64,000 nt of DNA, from positions 127,977,866-128,041,865 of the forward strand of contig NC_090023.1 in NCBI RefSeq assembly GCF_037176765.1, read 5' to 3'. Source of the stretch: Anolis sagrei (Eukaryota; Chordata; Lepidosauria; Squamata; Anolidae). The translations under genes were made by a program, and so were the position numbers. This document shows, piece after piece, positions 1-11,435 of the stretch. How positions within the stretch are numbered: the first letter of the stretch is position 1; every line of letters begins with the position of its first letter. Below the pieces are notes generated by a model, which saw only the letters and a program-made list of their open reading frames with translations, did not search any database and was not told the origin of the DNA.

Positions 1-80
1 ATGCCACTATATATGATGGGGCTTTTTATCCATTGGGGTCCTGGAACCAAACCACAGTGGATACAAAGGGCCCACTACAC
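1..80. mobile_element. Tigger-like DNA transposon end (fragment)
   Basis: The reverse strand reads like a Tc1/mariner Tigger-type terminus: a GGGCCC-TTTGTATCCACTG stretch followed by a pyrimidine-rich 'TTCCAGGACCCC' block. The window edge cuts the element, so neither the partner end nor a TA duplication can be seen. Family assignment is from memory of the terminus type only. Confidence 0.35.
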
Positions 81-404
81 TGAAATGGTTTCCTTAACAT
101 ACCTTTTAGGAACATTGCTGGCCTCCTTTGAAAAGTGCATCAACCTTCCTTGTACTTCAATTCCTACATTGAAAGCCAAAAGCAAGTCTTGACCAGAAAT
201 ACGTTGCTTTTTAGGTATGGCTTCGGAGGCAGCAAGGAGAGCAGCCAGCACAGCCCCAGAGGGGTGTGTGGCTGGGTGCCAAGTGTCATCAAAATCCATG
301 GAGTGAATCTTTGGAAAGAATGAAAAATGCTCTGATTTTAGATCACCAGTTAAATATATATATTATATTTAAAATAAACATTCTGATTTCTAGATTTCAT
401 ATTG
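81..404. other. Intergenic, nothing recognised
   Basis: Short overlapping open frames here lack codon structure and show no domain. I see no gene or identifiable repeat. Confidence 0.5.
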
Positions 405-606
405 AAATCTTGAGTTCTTTCAGACTTACAGTGACCCTAAGGCGACCTTATCATGGCATTTATTTTTGGCAGGATTTATTCGGTGGGGATTCACCATTGC
501 CTTCCTGAGACTGAGAAAATGGGTTTCCATACCTGAGCAGGGATTTGAACATCAGTCTCCAGAATCATATTTCTCAGCTCAAACCACTACACCGGCTCAA
601 TATTGC
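405..606 (-). mobile_element. tRNA-derived SINE, minus strand
   Basis: Read on the minus strand, this begins near 605 with a tRNA-like promoter. An A-box-like 'AGCCGGTGTAGTGGTTTGAG' is followed about 35 bases on by a B-box-like 'GTTCAAATCCC'. The body then contains the 'GGGTCACTGTAAGTCTGAA'-type segment common in squamate tRNA SINEs. It is diverged. A functional tRNA gene is excluded because there is no closed acceptor stem. Confidence 0.65.
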
Positions 607-702
607 CCATCATATCTGCAGGATGAAGATCTATAATTTCACTTGCCCAGATCTGAAAACACATGATCTATAGTATGGTTCTGCTAAAACAGAGCATAGT
701 GT

Positions 703-769
703 TACACTGGAGGACCTAGAAATACTAGAAAGGTGTCCTCTCTTAAGTATTTTCTAGGTCCTGCAGTGC
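703..769. mobile_element. Short foldback (MITE-like palindrome)
   Basis: An imperfect inverted repeat of about 23 bases per arm. The left arm centres on GGAGGACCTAGAAATACT and the right arm on AGTATTTTCTAGGTCCT, with a loop of about 20 bases. The structure fits a very small non-autonomous DNA transposon, but no clear target duplication was found. Confidence 0.4.
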
Positions 770-861
770 AATATTATGGTATACTTCCACTAGAAGTTGT
801 TTATTTTAATAGGCCTTGCTAATATTTGCATTTTCATACTTTCGTGGCAATTCCACGAATA

Positions 862-1430
862 CAGTGTTCCCTCACTTATTGCGGGGGTTCCGTTCCAGGA
901 CTCCCCGCGATAAGTGAAAATCCGTGAAATAGGAACATCTGGCTCCCTCTCCCCTCTTACTCCTCCTCCTCTTCCCCCCTCCTTCCTAAACTACCAGCGC
1001 TTTGATGCAAGACCCAGCCAAGGCCTTCTCTGCCAAAGATGGCCCTCGCCCTTCTGAACCTGGCCCCGATCCTGTCCCCTCCACCTTGGGCCCACCTGCT
1101 TACCTCTTTGGGGACCATGGCCCGTGGCGCAAGCAGACAGGCAGGCCAGGAGGCAGAGGGGGGGGAGGGAGAGCTTGCCGGAGTAGGAAGGAGGTACGGA
1201 TGAGAGAAGAGAAGGCAGCTCATCGAAAGTAGTGGTGTTTCCCTTGCTCTAGGTGGTGGCCTCCTCCTCTTTCCCTGACAACAATGCTTCAATATCCTCC
1301 CTCCGCCAGCGGCAATTAATGGCCTGCCAGCACCAATAAATCCATGTTTATTAAAAAATACATTATTTTAAAAAAAACACAAAACAGCGAGTCTGCATAA
1401 AGCGAACCGCGAAGCGGCAAGGGAACACTA
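862..1430. mobile_element. Tc2/Kanga-like non-autonomous DNA transposon
   Basis: The terminal inverted repeats start CAGTGTTCCCTCACTTATTG and end in the complement (…GGCAAGGGAACACTA). TA dinucleotides flank both ends (860-861 and 1431-1432). CAGTGTTCCCTCNCT termini and TA duplications are known for TcMar-Tc2 (Kanga) elements. The 569-bp interior is GC-rich and has no transposase, so this is a deletion derivative. Open frames inside it are incidental. Confidence 0.7.
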
Positions 1431-1432
1431 TA

Positions 1433-2121
1433 TTCTCCAAGGTATGAGAGTCATACATAGTAATGTAGAAATAGTAACAGGGTGAAGAATGATGATTGGT
1501 TCACTTGCACGGTGGCATGGTAATGTTGCTTTTTTGGACTGTAGCACACAGTATCCTGAAGCTCTATGTGGCATAGGAATTCCAAACTGTGGTCCCAAAA
1601 TTATTCCCTCCCTCCAGGTTATGGGATACATAACACTCTAGAAATTATACTACTAGTAAAAAACAGTGAGGTGGATTTTTTCAGTTTGAAAAGGACAGAA
1701 ATATAGTGCTGTAGAGCTGTCTCGCTGAATGCTTCGATATGATAACCACTTACTTGAGAATAAGTGCTATTGCATTCACTGAATTTCTTTTGGAATCAAT
1801 GTATATAAAATTGTACTGCCTGGGGTTTCACTCTAAATGGCTAGCCTGTGTACCACAAAACAAAACAAAAAAACCTACGAAGCCTGCCACATCTAGAAGT
1901 GTATTTCCTTACCGCCACTCCATTCACGAAAGCTGCATACAGAGCAGGAAGCTTAAGATACGGGTGACCCCAGACAGAGCTGGATGTGTCAGAGCTGTAG
2001 ATCTGAAACCACAGGACAACAGTTTAGTATACAGTTAAGACATAAGTCAATTAATTTTAATTCTCCTGAGAGTCAGAAATACCACAGTGTAAGGCACTCA
2101 GGACATTTTTTTTTATAATTT
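1433..2121. other. Intergenic, nothing recognised
   Basis: AT-rich single-copy-looking DNA. There is no coding pattern, promoter or recognisable repeat. Confidence 0.45.
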
Positions 2122-2129
2122 GTCTGTAT

Positions 2130-2261
2130 CAGTTCTTCTCAACCTGTGGGCCCCCGAGATGTTTTGGCCCAGAACTCCCAGGAATCCCAGCCAGTTTACC
2201 AGCTGATAGAATAGGAGTTGAAGGCCAAAATATCTGAGGACCCACAGGTTGAGAACTACTG
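2130..2261. mobile_element. hAT-type MITE, family B copy 1
   Basis: A palindromic element of about 132 bp starting CAGTTCTTCTCAACCTGTGG and ending in the complement …GGTTGAGAACTACTG. The 8-bp flanks GTCTGTAT (2122-2129) and GTCTGAAT (2262-2269) match at seven of eight bases, as expected for a hAT target duplication. Three further copies of the family lie in this window. Confidence 0.75.
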
Positions 2262-2449
2262 GTCTGAATGAAAGAGAAGGGAGAAATTTTGCCTAAAATA
2301 CAATGGAAGTGAGAGCACTAATAACCTGCCCTTGGTTTGTTTCGTTTAAAGTTTGATATTTTACTTGGGATGCCATAAAGAGGCTGTAGCCGCTGCCCCT
2401 TTTTGCTGAATTGTCTTGCTGGTCCCTTGAAATCCACCACTTTCGACAC

Positions 2450-2576
2450 CAATGGTTCTCAACTTGTGGATCCCCAGGTGATTTGGCCTACAACTTCCAG
2501 AAATCCCAGCCAGTTTACCAGCTGTTAGGAAGTTGAAGGACAAAACATCTGGGGACCCACAGGTTGAGAAACACTG
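2450..2576. mobile_element. hAT-type MITE, family B copy 2
   Basis: Same palindromic family as the copy at 2130. It starts CAATGGTTCTCAACTTGTGG and ends …CACAGGTTGAGAAACACTG. The flanking 8-mers do not match, so the target duplication has decayed or was lost. Confidence 0.7.
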
Positions 2577-2584
2577 CTCTACTC

Positions 2585-5112
2585 CAATGTTACTCAAGGT
2601 GATGCTGTTTCATGCGCAGAAAACTATGCAAATATGATTGTAACATGGCATCAATACAAGATCTGCCCCTGGCATTTAGAGTAGCTTGGGGGGGGGGGGG
2701 GCTGCTGATCCACCACATCAGATGGTTTATGTGGCACATGCTGAAAAGTACAGTTTCCAGAGCTTTTGTCGGGACAGGATCTTTTCCTTCTCCACAACTC
2801 CTTGGAGTTCCCAAGGACTTGACCTGGAACCATTTGCGTGTCCTGTATTCTGCGGCCATGCATTGGCTCCTACTTCTCAAGTTCATGAACAATATGTCAT
2901 GAAGGCTGTGTGTGAATGGGGGTGCTTCTGTACCACATATATTTTCTATCAAAATATAATACATTATGCAAATATCAGCAATGCCATAATACTTATAGGA
3001 AATTGTATGCATTTGCATAGTACATTATGTACACTGTTTAAAAAATCCAGCTTTTTATGTGCTCGAACAGCTTTAAAACATGCTAATTATAGTTCTAAAT
3101 TTATAATTAGTTACATATTTTTGAAAGAAACATTTTGCTTTTCTTTTATTCAAAAATATGGAAGAAGGTAGCTCCTCATGCAAAAAAAAAAAGAAAAGAA
3201 ATAAACATGAGGCACATCAGGAAAAAATACTAAATCGTGGAACACTCTGCCTCATTTAGTGATCCCATATACTCAGAACAAAAAAAGTGACTAAAAAGTT
3301 AGAGTTGTTGAAAAAAAGGTGAAAACTTATTCACAACTGAAGATATACACTTACTTTTAAGAATAGTTATTCATGTTATATACATCTTGAGCATCATACC
3401 TTGCTGTATTGTACCATTTTCTGAAAAACATCTGTCCTGGTGCCGAGCAATCCAACTCCCAGGGTATCCAGAATCATCCGTTTGCTTCTCTGAATAACCA
3501 CATCTGTCAGGTGGTTTGTGGTCAACCCATGGATTACATTAGCAAAATTTCCAGTAATATTCTAGCAAAAAAAAAAAAAAGGAATTCATAGATGTAGAAT
3601 GCGTGCATTACCCATTGGGGTCTTTTGGAAGTCTCTGCAGATCATATATCATCTGCATTTGAACCACAAGACCATAGTCAGATGTTTCACCAACCCTCCA
3701 CCTTCCATATCCATGGAATGACCACAGAGGGAAGAGCTGGAGAGGCTCAAGAGTTCAGTGAGATGCATGTGACCATTAAGCGGATAGAAGATAATGCAAA
3801 CCAAGGTAATAAAAAAGATAAACACAATGTAAGTTGGACTTATGGTGTTGCCAGTAACAGGATACCAGTAAATGTATCACTGCACCAAAATCTCTCTGTT
3901 AGCAGAAAGCACCTGGACTTCTCTTCCTCCAGCTGTTCAATTCCACAAGAATTATAGAACTTCTATATGAATTGCTTTCCCCTCTTCAGAGTAATAAATG
4001 AAAAGAGTACCTTTGCCCACATCTTGCAATGAGTAGCACGTTCTCACTTCCTCTCAGATCAGGCTCCAGGAGAAACAGTGGAGGTGACCAGTTTTTCTGA
4101 GAATCTTTTGGTAAGGCAAAGAGACCCTGCCTTTTATATGCCATGAGGAACTGCTCTGGGGAATGTGAGGTGCCAGCTTGGCCCTTCGTCTGCCCAGAAG
4201 TTTCCTCTTTTCAACATTTCCAACTTTCCCCTGAACACAATAACCGAGATTGTAGACTACGGCAGGCTCTTGCAACAGTGGATGAGTCAAATTTGTGTCA
4301 TGTGCAAAAGAGACGGAAAACATGTCAGATTGTCAAACAGAGACAAAACACAAGTAAAGATAAGGAGTTAGTCATCCTCAGGCTGTATGTCCCAGATAGA
4401 GCACACTAATGTCCTGAGTAAAAACTTCTGGTATGTTATAGGGCTTTCTGCTCACAGGTATTGTTTTTTTTCCCAGATCCTCACAGTAAGGAACCTCAGG
4501 ATGACAGTATTGTCTTTAAAAGTGCGTATATGTGTGTTTTCCATGTTCTTGATATTTGGTTGATGCTACTCTCTCAACATCACAAGGGCCTGCCTCTTGT
4601 AACATCACCAGGGCCCATCTGGTTGAAATAATGATGGATCATCCCTAGGTCCCAGGTTTTGGTCCTGAAACATCAGGGTATGGGATAGTCCTTAACAAGG
4701 GGAGTTCTGTAAGTTGCACTTATAGATAATCTTTCCTCCAATTAGCTCATGGCTGTCTTTCTCTAATATACTTATCTTCTCATCTTCTCATATTACCACT
4801 TCATCGCAATGAACCAGGTCAAGTGTTTGGTAGAGTAGTAGTGATTGGTTCCTATTTGTCTGTGTGATGAACACAAACATGTGGCACAGTTCTTGTTTAC
4901 TTTTCCACTTCACTCATTGGCTGGGATTTCAAATTTCAAGTGCCTCCATGGTCTTAGCCAAGCTCTTATCTTGACTTTTGGAGTTTTTTTATATTAAGCA
5001 TGTGTTTATTTTATGGAGATGAAAAAATAGAACAGGTGATAGGCTACATTTAATAATAGTATAGCAAAGAGTAGACTGAGTAATATAATCCAGTTTATCA
5101 TAAAGCCTGACT
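2585..5112. other. Intergenic, no gene recognised
   Basis: 2.5 kb without a convincing coding region. It holds a G-tract near 2690, several short A-tracts (3180-3195, 3568-3583) and unremarkable AT-rich DNA. Open frames up to 161 codons overlap each other on both strands and show no domain or conserved composition. Confidence 0.45.
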
Positions 5113-5675
5113 GTCTAGATCAGTGATTCTCAACTTGTGGTCCATGAACCACCATTTGTCCACAAGAACTAAAATAGGGTCCACGGCCTCACCATTACTA
5201 CACTGTTGCAACAAGAGTGACTGGTCTTGTGAAACCCTGTTATAGTGTCGAGGCAACGGGGATGTTGGGAGGGGAGAGGCTGACTACCCATGAAAGACAC
5301 AACATCAAGCCTCCTGACTGCTTCTTCTCATCCTCCTCCCTTCCCTTGAGCAGAGCTGTTCCATGTGGTGGAACAGGGGCACGTTGGTGTTTTTGCTTTT
5401 AGGCCTGTTTCTGGGGTCATTTGGGGTGCTGATTCAGAAACTAGAGCTGATGTGGTCTATCCAATGCAATTTTCTGAATCAGCACTCCAAATAACCAAAC
5501 CGAATCTAAAGTGGACCAAAAACTGATTCATAACCCTTTTGGTACGATCATTGTAGTGGTCCCTGGTCAAAGTAATCCCTGGTCAAGTGGTCCCTGGTCA
5601 AAATTATTCTTGGTCAAAGTGTTTCCTGTCAAAAGGGTTCCTGGTCAAAAAAGATTGGGAACCACTAGTCTAGAT
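5113..5675. mobile_element. hAT-type MITE with perfect 8-bp target duplication
   Basis: The element (5121-5667) begins CAGTGATTCTCAACTTGTGG and ends …ATTGGGAACCACTA. It is flanked on both sides by the identical octamer GTCTAGAT (5113-5120 and 5668-5675). An 8-bp duplication with a CAGTGNTTCTCAA terminus is the standard hAT signature. Near the right end (about 5550-5650) is an internal array of roughly six imperfect copies of a TCCCTGGTCAAA-type motif. There is no transposase. Confidence 0.85.
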
Positions 5676-6695
5676 TTTCTCATGTGAGAATAGTGGCAGT
5701 TCTACCTATGAATTAACTGTTGTGTGAACTAGTACTTCTTTCGTACAACCCGACTAACCTGAGTATTGGTGTTTTAAGATTTGGAGACATCCTGATTTTT
5801 GGTGGGATCAATACATTTTCCTCACAAACCTCCTATTTTGTGCTTCTCTTGTTTTCTATCTCCTTTTTCAAACTTGCTGCATGAAAAGAAGGTGGCTTGG
5901 AAGGAAAAGTCCTGACTAGAGACTTTTGTAAATGTTTACATTTTGGGAAACCCCAATCAATGATTAAAAGCAAAATTTCCGTTGCATGTGTTTTGTGACT
6001 CTACTTTGTGGTGCTTCACTTGGTAATTGTGCAATTTTAGAAAACTGGCAAGACTTACACCATCTGAACTTCCCCTTTCATTTTCAATATGTTCAAAATA
6101 AAAGTTGGACATGACCCAGAAAGGCTGAACAGGCAGTTTGCAGGAGATGGTATTGCCTCAGTGCTGCGGTCTTTCTCAGCCAACTAGCCCTGCATCCTTG
6201 GGAATGTAGAGTCTTTGTTTTTCTTTCTAAAAAGGAATTGCCCGCTTCTTCACAGAGACCAAGTCATTTTTCCCCATTATTTGTGCCTTTTGGAGTAATT
6301 TAGCTCTCATTGACACTCATTAGCAAAATATTATGAGCTGTTGTATCCTTCTCTCCCAACAATATCTCAAAAGCATTGTCTCTGGGCAACCCATACAGAT
6401 AGCTGTGAAGACGGAGATAGCAGAGTTGGAAGAGATCCATGGGATGTGCTTTCGATCTACTCCAAATTTTATTTTCTCATTTTATTTATAGAGCTCTAAC
6501 ATGTACTAAACATCTAAAGGAAATGGGTCAAACTCAAGGCAGAATCCAGGCCTTTTGTTTTCTACCAGACTACCAATTGCTTGGGAAGCCTATACTTTTG
6601 TGATTATGTTTACCAAGCTTTTTTTCTACTTATACAATGAGGCATGTGCCTGTCTTCCAGGGAAGGTGGAGAAGCAAACTGAGGGCACACATATA
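5676..6695. other. Intergenic, nothing recognised
   Basis: About 1 kb of single-copy-looking DNA. No coding, RNA or repeat signature was seen. Confidence 0.45.
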
Positions 6696-6730
6696 TAGCA
6701 GAATTAATGCAGTTTGACACCACTTTAACC
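6696..6730. mobile_element. MITE family A fragment (one end only)
   Basis: The segment contains GAATTAATGCAGTTTGACAC followed by CACTTTAAC, the start of the family A palindromic element seen whole at 47658-47864. It stops abruptly where L2 sequence begins. The L2 fragment may therefore have landed in it, or a deletion joined the two. Confidence 0.55.
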
Positions 6731-8120
6731 CCCATTTACAAAGACCTGTTCAAAGAGCCAGGTTTTTACTTTTTTCCGGAAGGTCAGGAGGGAGGCGGAT
6801 GATGTAATATACCTAGGGAGGGAGTTCAATAGCTGAGGGGCCATCACTGAGAAAGCCCCATTTCCCATCCCCGCCAGACGTGCCTGTGAAGAAGGTGGGA
6901 TTGAGAGCAGGGCCTCCCCAGATGATCTTACATTCCTAGATGGTTCATAGGGAGAGATATCTTTGGACAGGTAAGCTGGGCCTGAATCGTTTAGGGCTTT
7001 ATAGGCCAAAGCCAGCACTTTGAATTGTGCCTGGTAGCAAACTAGAAGCCAGTGGAGTTGGCACAACAGAGGGGTTGTGTGCTCCCTGAGAGCTGCTCCA
7101 GTTAACAACCTGGTTGCCGCCCACTGGACCATTTGAAGTTTCTGAGCAGTCTTCAAAGGCACCCCCGTAGAGCACGTTGCAGTAGTCTATATGGGATGTA
7201 ACCAGAGCATGGACTACCATGGCCAAGTCAGACTTCTCAAGGTACGGGTGCAGCTGGTGCACAAGCTTTAACTGTGTGAAAGCTCCCCTGGTCACCACCA
7301 AGACCTGGTGTTCCAGGCTCAGCGATGAATCCAGGATCACTCCCAAGCTGCGACTCTGTATCTTCAGGGGGAGTGTAACTCCATCCAACACAGGCTGTAA
7401 ACCTATGCCCTGTTTGGCCAGGAGTACCTCTGTCTTGTCTGAATTCAATTTCAATTTATTTGCCCTCATCCAGGCCATCACAGTGGCCAAGAACCGGTTC
7501 AGGACCTGACACCCTCCTTAGTAGTAGGTGGGAAGGAGTGACAGAGTTGGACATCATCTACGTACAGGTGACACCACACCCCAAGACTCTGGATGATCTC
7601 CCCCAGGGCCATAGGACAATGGCTGCGGGGTCGAACAGGTGTCCCCCAACAACACCTTCTGGGAATGGCCTTCTTGGAAGGACTGGAGCCACTGCAGAAC
7701 AGTACCTCCAAAGCCCATTTCCACAAGGTGTCCCAGCAGGATACCATAGTCAATGGTATTGAAGGCTACTGAAAGGTCCAGCAGAACCAACAGGGACACA
7801 CACCCCGTCTAGCTCCCAGCGTAGATCATCCACTAAGGTGATCAATGTTGTGTTGGTTCCATGTCCCGGCCTAAAGCCAGACTGTGCTGGATCCAGATAA
7901 TCTGTGTTTTCAAAGAACAGCTGGAGTTGCAAGGCCACCATATGTTCAAGGACTTTGCCCAAAAAGGGGAGATTGGAAACTGGCTGATAGTTGATGAATT
8001 GAGTGGGCTTCAGTGATGGGGTTTTTTTCCATTGGGAGGCATTAACCACCACCTTCTCCCACTCTGCTAAACCCGCTCTGGCTTCTTTTATCAAAACTTT
8101 GAAATGTGGTCCCATACTTA
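6725..8120 (-). pseudogene. L2 LINE ORF2 fragment, reverse transcriptase and C-terminus (decayed)
   Basis: Minus-strand conceptual translation in several frames matches the L2 copy at 43.2-46.4 kb segment by segment. It begins with the RT entry region (…NYQPVSNLPFLGKVLEH, about 8000). It continues through DLSVAFNTIDYGILLGHL (about 7770), a YVDD in place of the usual YADD (about 7565), and the C-terminal QLHWLLVCYQAQFKVLALAY region (about 7030-6990). Four or more frame changes and a deletion around 7640-7600 make it non-functional. Endonuclease, 5' part and 3' UTR are missing. Confidence 0.85.
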
Positions 8121-9554
8121 CTGGGGCAGGGGTGGAGGGGGACTAGGAATTAACACTATTTAACCCTAGCTATTTAATAGTTCAATCAAATTGGGTTTTC
8201 ACTAACTTCTTCACAACCTTTCATCCTACTAGCAGGAATGTGATTTCTGTGCCACTCTGGAGTGCCAGCAAATGATCATCCCAGGCACTCAGCCTCTCCA
8301 CACAAAAAGGGAGAAAATCAGGAACCAGACTGATGTGTTTTCTAACCCTGTTGCTGAATCTACTGCTGTTTCTCTTTCAGCAGTGGAAAGAAGGAAGATA
8401 TCTCTGAGCTCTTTAAACCTCAAGAGCTCTTTAGAATTAAATTATGATTATGTTAGGACCATTTTCCATAGCTAAATGTATGATAAATATTTTGCTTCAA
8501 AATCATCTCAAGTGCACTTACAGGTGTTTGGTACTGATTAAAATAATTTGGAGCAGCGGTATAACTACCTCAATTCATCCTTGCCTCTGAGGTGTAGTAA
8601 TCCACTCTAAGTTAAAAGGAACTACAAATCACAATGTATCTCGCTTCTTCACTAGGAAATAAAGAGACCAAGAGAATGGGGGTTACCATGGTTCTAGCTT
8701 TCTCAATAGCTAGAAACATGGTATCCCAATTCTCTCAGATATTGTATCTTTCCCCTGGTATTTTTTCTTTAAGCTTGGGAGGCATTTCTCTTCCTACACA
8801 CAGAGAGAGACACACAAAGTTGCAAGCTGTTCTGTACGTATGAGGAAGAAAGAAGGCTCTTCTCAGAGATAAATAACTAGTAGACAACAGGTTCCTGCCA
8901 TTTTTGCCTCATATCAAATTTTAATTATATGGTCATATTTCAGGGGAATAAATTGTGGCCCTTCACCACAAAAAAAGTTGTGTATGTTTTAAATTGTCAT
9001 AGCTGCTTTGGAGAAGCCTGGTCCTTTTTCAAGGCAGAGAAAGCATCATCTTTGATGGCATGTTCTGAGGCCAGGAGAAGGTGGCAGTGCAATATGTAAA
9101 GGAAGAGTGGTGTACATATATCATGTGGGCTGTAATTCACCCCATAAGCTTGCCTGTTGCCCTCAGGTGCAGTGAAGGAATGCTACCAGTGCTGGAGTTA
9201 GATTAATTTGCTTCCCTATTTGGTTCCTCCATGGAACCACCACCTGTCCTTCACATTAGGCACCATTTTTCTCATACGGACCTTGCTATGCCAAAGTGTA
9301 TAGGTGTGTGAACTCATCACTGCTAGATAGTGTTATCTGTATGTTGAAGAGTGACTACCAGCCGTGAATGACTTGGGTTTTGTGGTCAAACTAACATGCA
9401 GAACGCCATTGAAATCCAGAGTGAAAGCCCATTTTAAATGTCCCACAGATAACCAGCTTTCTGGAAAATCTAGCAGTTACCATTTTCAAGTAAAATGAGG
9501 TGTGTCTTATCTCTCCTGACACACACATCCCTCTCTGACTCTATCACAATGCAG
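8121..9554. other. Intergenic, nothing recognised
   Basis: 1.4 kb with no coding or repeat signature that I can defend. Confidence 0.45.
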
Positions 9555-9762
9555 AATTCTAGCAGTTTGACACCACATTAACTGTCATGGCTCAATGCTA
9601 TGGTATCCTGTAATTTGCAATTTTGCAAGCTATTTACCCTTTCCTATCAAAGAGGTCTGGTGTCACAACAAACTACAAATCCCAGGACTCTAAAGGATGG
9701 AGCCTTGGCAGTCAAAATGGTGCCAAACTGCTGTAATCTTGCAAAATGGATGGTTTATACCT
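9555..9762. mobile_element. MITE family A, diverged copy
   Basis: The left arm carries GCAGTTTGACACCACATTAA and CATGGCTCAATGCTATGG. The right arm carries the complementary ACTACAAATCCCAGGACTCT and TGGTGCCAAACTGCTGTAAT. The order and spacing match the palindromic family A element at 47658-47864. Confidence 0.6.
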
Positions 9763-10034
9763 TTAATCAGAAAGCAGAAGCGTGACCTCTTGTGGAAAAG
9801 AGCTCAGTGGGAAATAGGACATGTTTGGGCCTTGGATTTTGTAGAGCTATCTACCCCTAGTATCCAGAGGCCTGGTGCCTTGGCTCCAGACTGCGGACAC
9901 TCTTTAATATAATTTATCTAATGTATTAAAGAAGTACTCTTGAATTTGGGGTGTCTCTTTTGTCACTTTTCTTCAGTGAAGGAAGTTTGCAGAGTTGACT
10001 TGATATAGTTTAAACACTGTTTTATGCTTTGCTG

Positions 10035-10235
10035 TTTTAGTTGTGTTATAATTGACTGCCACATGTTATTATGTTTTAATCTGTGTTTTCTTTCTTTTTT
10101 ATTTATTGTTTTTGTTGGCAAATTTTGTTGTATGTTTTGGGCTTGGTCCTGCTTGTAAGCAGCCCTGATTCCCTTTCAGGAGATGTTGGTGGGGTATAAA
10201 AATAAAGTTGTTGTTATTGTTGTGGTTGTTAAGTT
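10035..10235 (+). mobile_element. LINE/SINE 3' tail fragment
   Basis: T-rich DNA leads to 'GTTGGTGGGGTATAAAAATA' followed by a (GTT)-rich tail ending near 10231. The 'GGGGTATAAAAATAAA plus trinucleotide tail' ending resembles squamate L2-type 3' UTRs. No coding part remains. Confidence 0.4.
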
Positions 10236-10494
10236 CAATTAAAGTTATTCTTTTAGCACTCCCAAAAAATGTAAGTTATGCTTGGTTTTTACTTTAGCAT
10301 CCCTTAAGACCTGCAAATTAGAATTCATCCACTAGGTGCTTCCCTTTCCTCATAAATACCCATCTTCTTCCTAAACCAAGAGATTTCAAATAGTTTTTAA
10401 AAAGTAATTTTGTGTGTTTTAAATTTATAGTTGCTCAAACAGATTTTAAACAACAATAACAACAACAAAACAGACCATATGATGGAGGGGAGAC

Positions 10495-10655
10495 GGAAAT
10501 CCACTGGTTCTTGTATGCCTTCAAGCAATTTCCATTTTATGGCAAACCTAAGGCAATTCCATCATGTTGTTTTTTTTTGTTTTTTTTTTTTGCAAGATTT
10601 GCTCAGGAGGATTGTCATTGCCTTCCTCAATGTCTGAGAGAATGTGACTTACTTT
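10495..10655 (-). mobile_element. SINE fragment, minus strand
   Basis: Contains the 'TGCCTTCAAGCAATTTCC…ATGGCAAACCTAAGG' body and a 'GCAAGATTTGCTCAGGAGG' segment followed by 'CATTGCCTTCCTC'. This is the same body order as the SINE at 405-606, but the tRNA-like head is lost. Confidence 0.5.
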
Positions 10656-11058
10656 TGTTGGAAATAGCAACCTTCTACAAGCCTCCTATGTTCATTATAT
10701 ATACATAATTCAGATTGCTTACCATATTGCATATGTGTGTATTTTTTAAAATATATATGTGTGTATTGATATGCAGTTTTCACTTAACTCTGTTTTTTGA
10801 AGTTGTGGGAGAGACTGCAGACCATGTGATCAGATCTGGGACTATTCAGACTGAGACTCTATTTTAGAAGACAGTGTCAGTGTTCAGTATTGTACTGTAT
10901 CGTCAGTGTTCATTATGCATTAGACATAACATGGAGAAGAGACTGAAACAGAATGAAACAGAATGCCTTAGAAAACTTACTATTTAAACTTCCACCTGAT
11001 AAGCAATGTACTTGTATGTTGAATACATGAAGTCTGTGAGTAAACCAACTACGTTATT
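10656..11058. other. Intergenic; possible old LTR-like sequence
   Basis: AT-rich DNA with a short alternating AT/GT run near 10700-10775. The 10800-11058 part loosely resembles LTR sequence in composition, but no ends, primer site or coding part is visible, so no element is called. Confidence 0.25.
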
Positions 11059-11212
11059 GGTTTACTGTGAGTTTTCCAGACTGTATGGCCATATTCCAGA
11101 AGCATTCCCTTCTAGGAGAGAATACCTATGAAACATGGTCATACAGCCCGGAAAACTCACAGCAACCCAGTGATTCTGGCCATGAAAGCCTTCGACAACA
11201 CACTGAACTATT
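11059..11212. repeat. Dispersed foldback repeat fragment
   Basis: Inverted copies of GTGAGTTTTCCAGACTGTAT (11068 onward) and ATACAGCCCGGAAAACTCAC (about 11142) enclose about 55 bases. The repeat ends with a GCCATGAAAGCCTTCGACAA motif that is familiar from dispersed repeats of reptile genomes. I cannot assign the class with confidence. Confidence 0.45.
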
Positions 11213-11435
11213 TTTTTTTAAACAAAGACTACTCATTTTTGTCTTATGAGAGCATGATTTAAAAACAAATATATTTTAAGTGAGAGTACATGTTTTTGGG
11301 TAATTGAAATAACACTTCTAAAGATCTGTTATATATTTTGTGCATTGGCATAATCTTTGTTCCTAACAGTTCAAAGAGATAACCAGGTATATCAGTCTAA
11401 TAGCTGAGAAACCTAATTTGCCTTGCCTGAATACT

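Noticed and set aside
405-606. tRNA gene
   Set aside because: A and B boxes belong to a SINE head; no cloverleaf can be closed.
957-1292. 111-codon frame on the minus strand
   Set aside because: Lies wholly inside the GC-rich non-autonomous Tc2-like element; no transposase motif.
2590-3171. Overlapping 142- and 161-codon frames on opposite strands
   Set aside because: They overlap each other over most of their length, include a G-tract, and show no recognisable motif.
3625-3957. 110-codon frame on the plus strand
   Set aside because: No domain or supporting context; codon use looks random.
10800-11058. LTR fragment
   Set aside because: Composition is suggestive, but no borders, poly(A) placement or partner were found.
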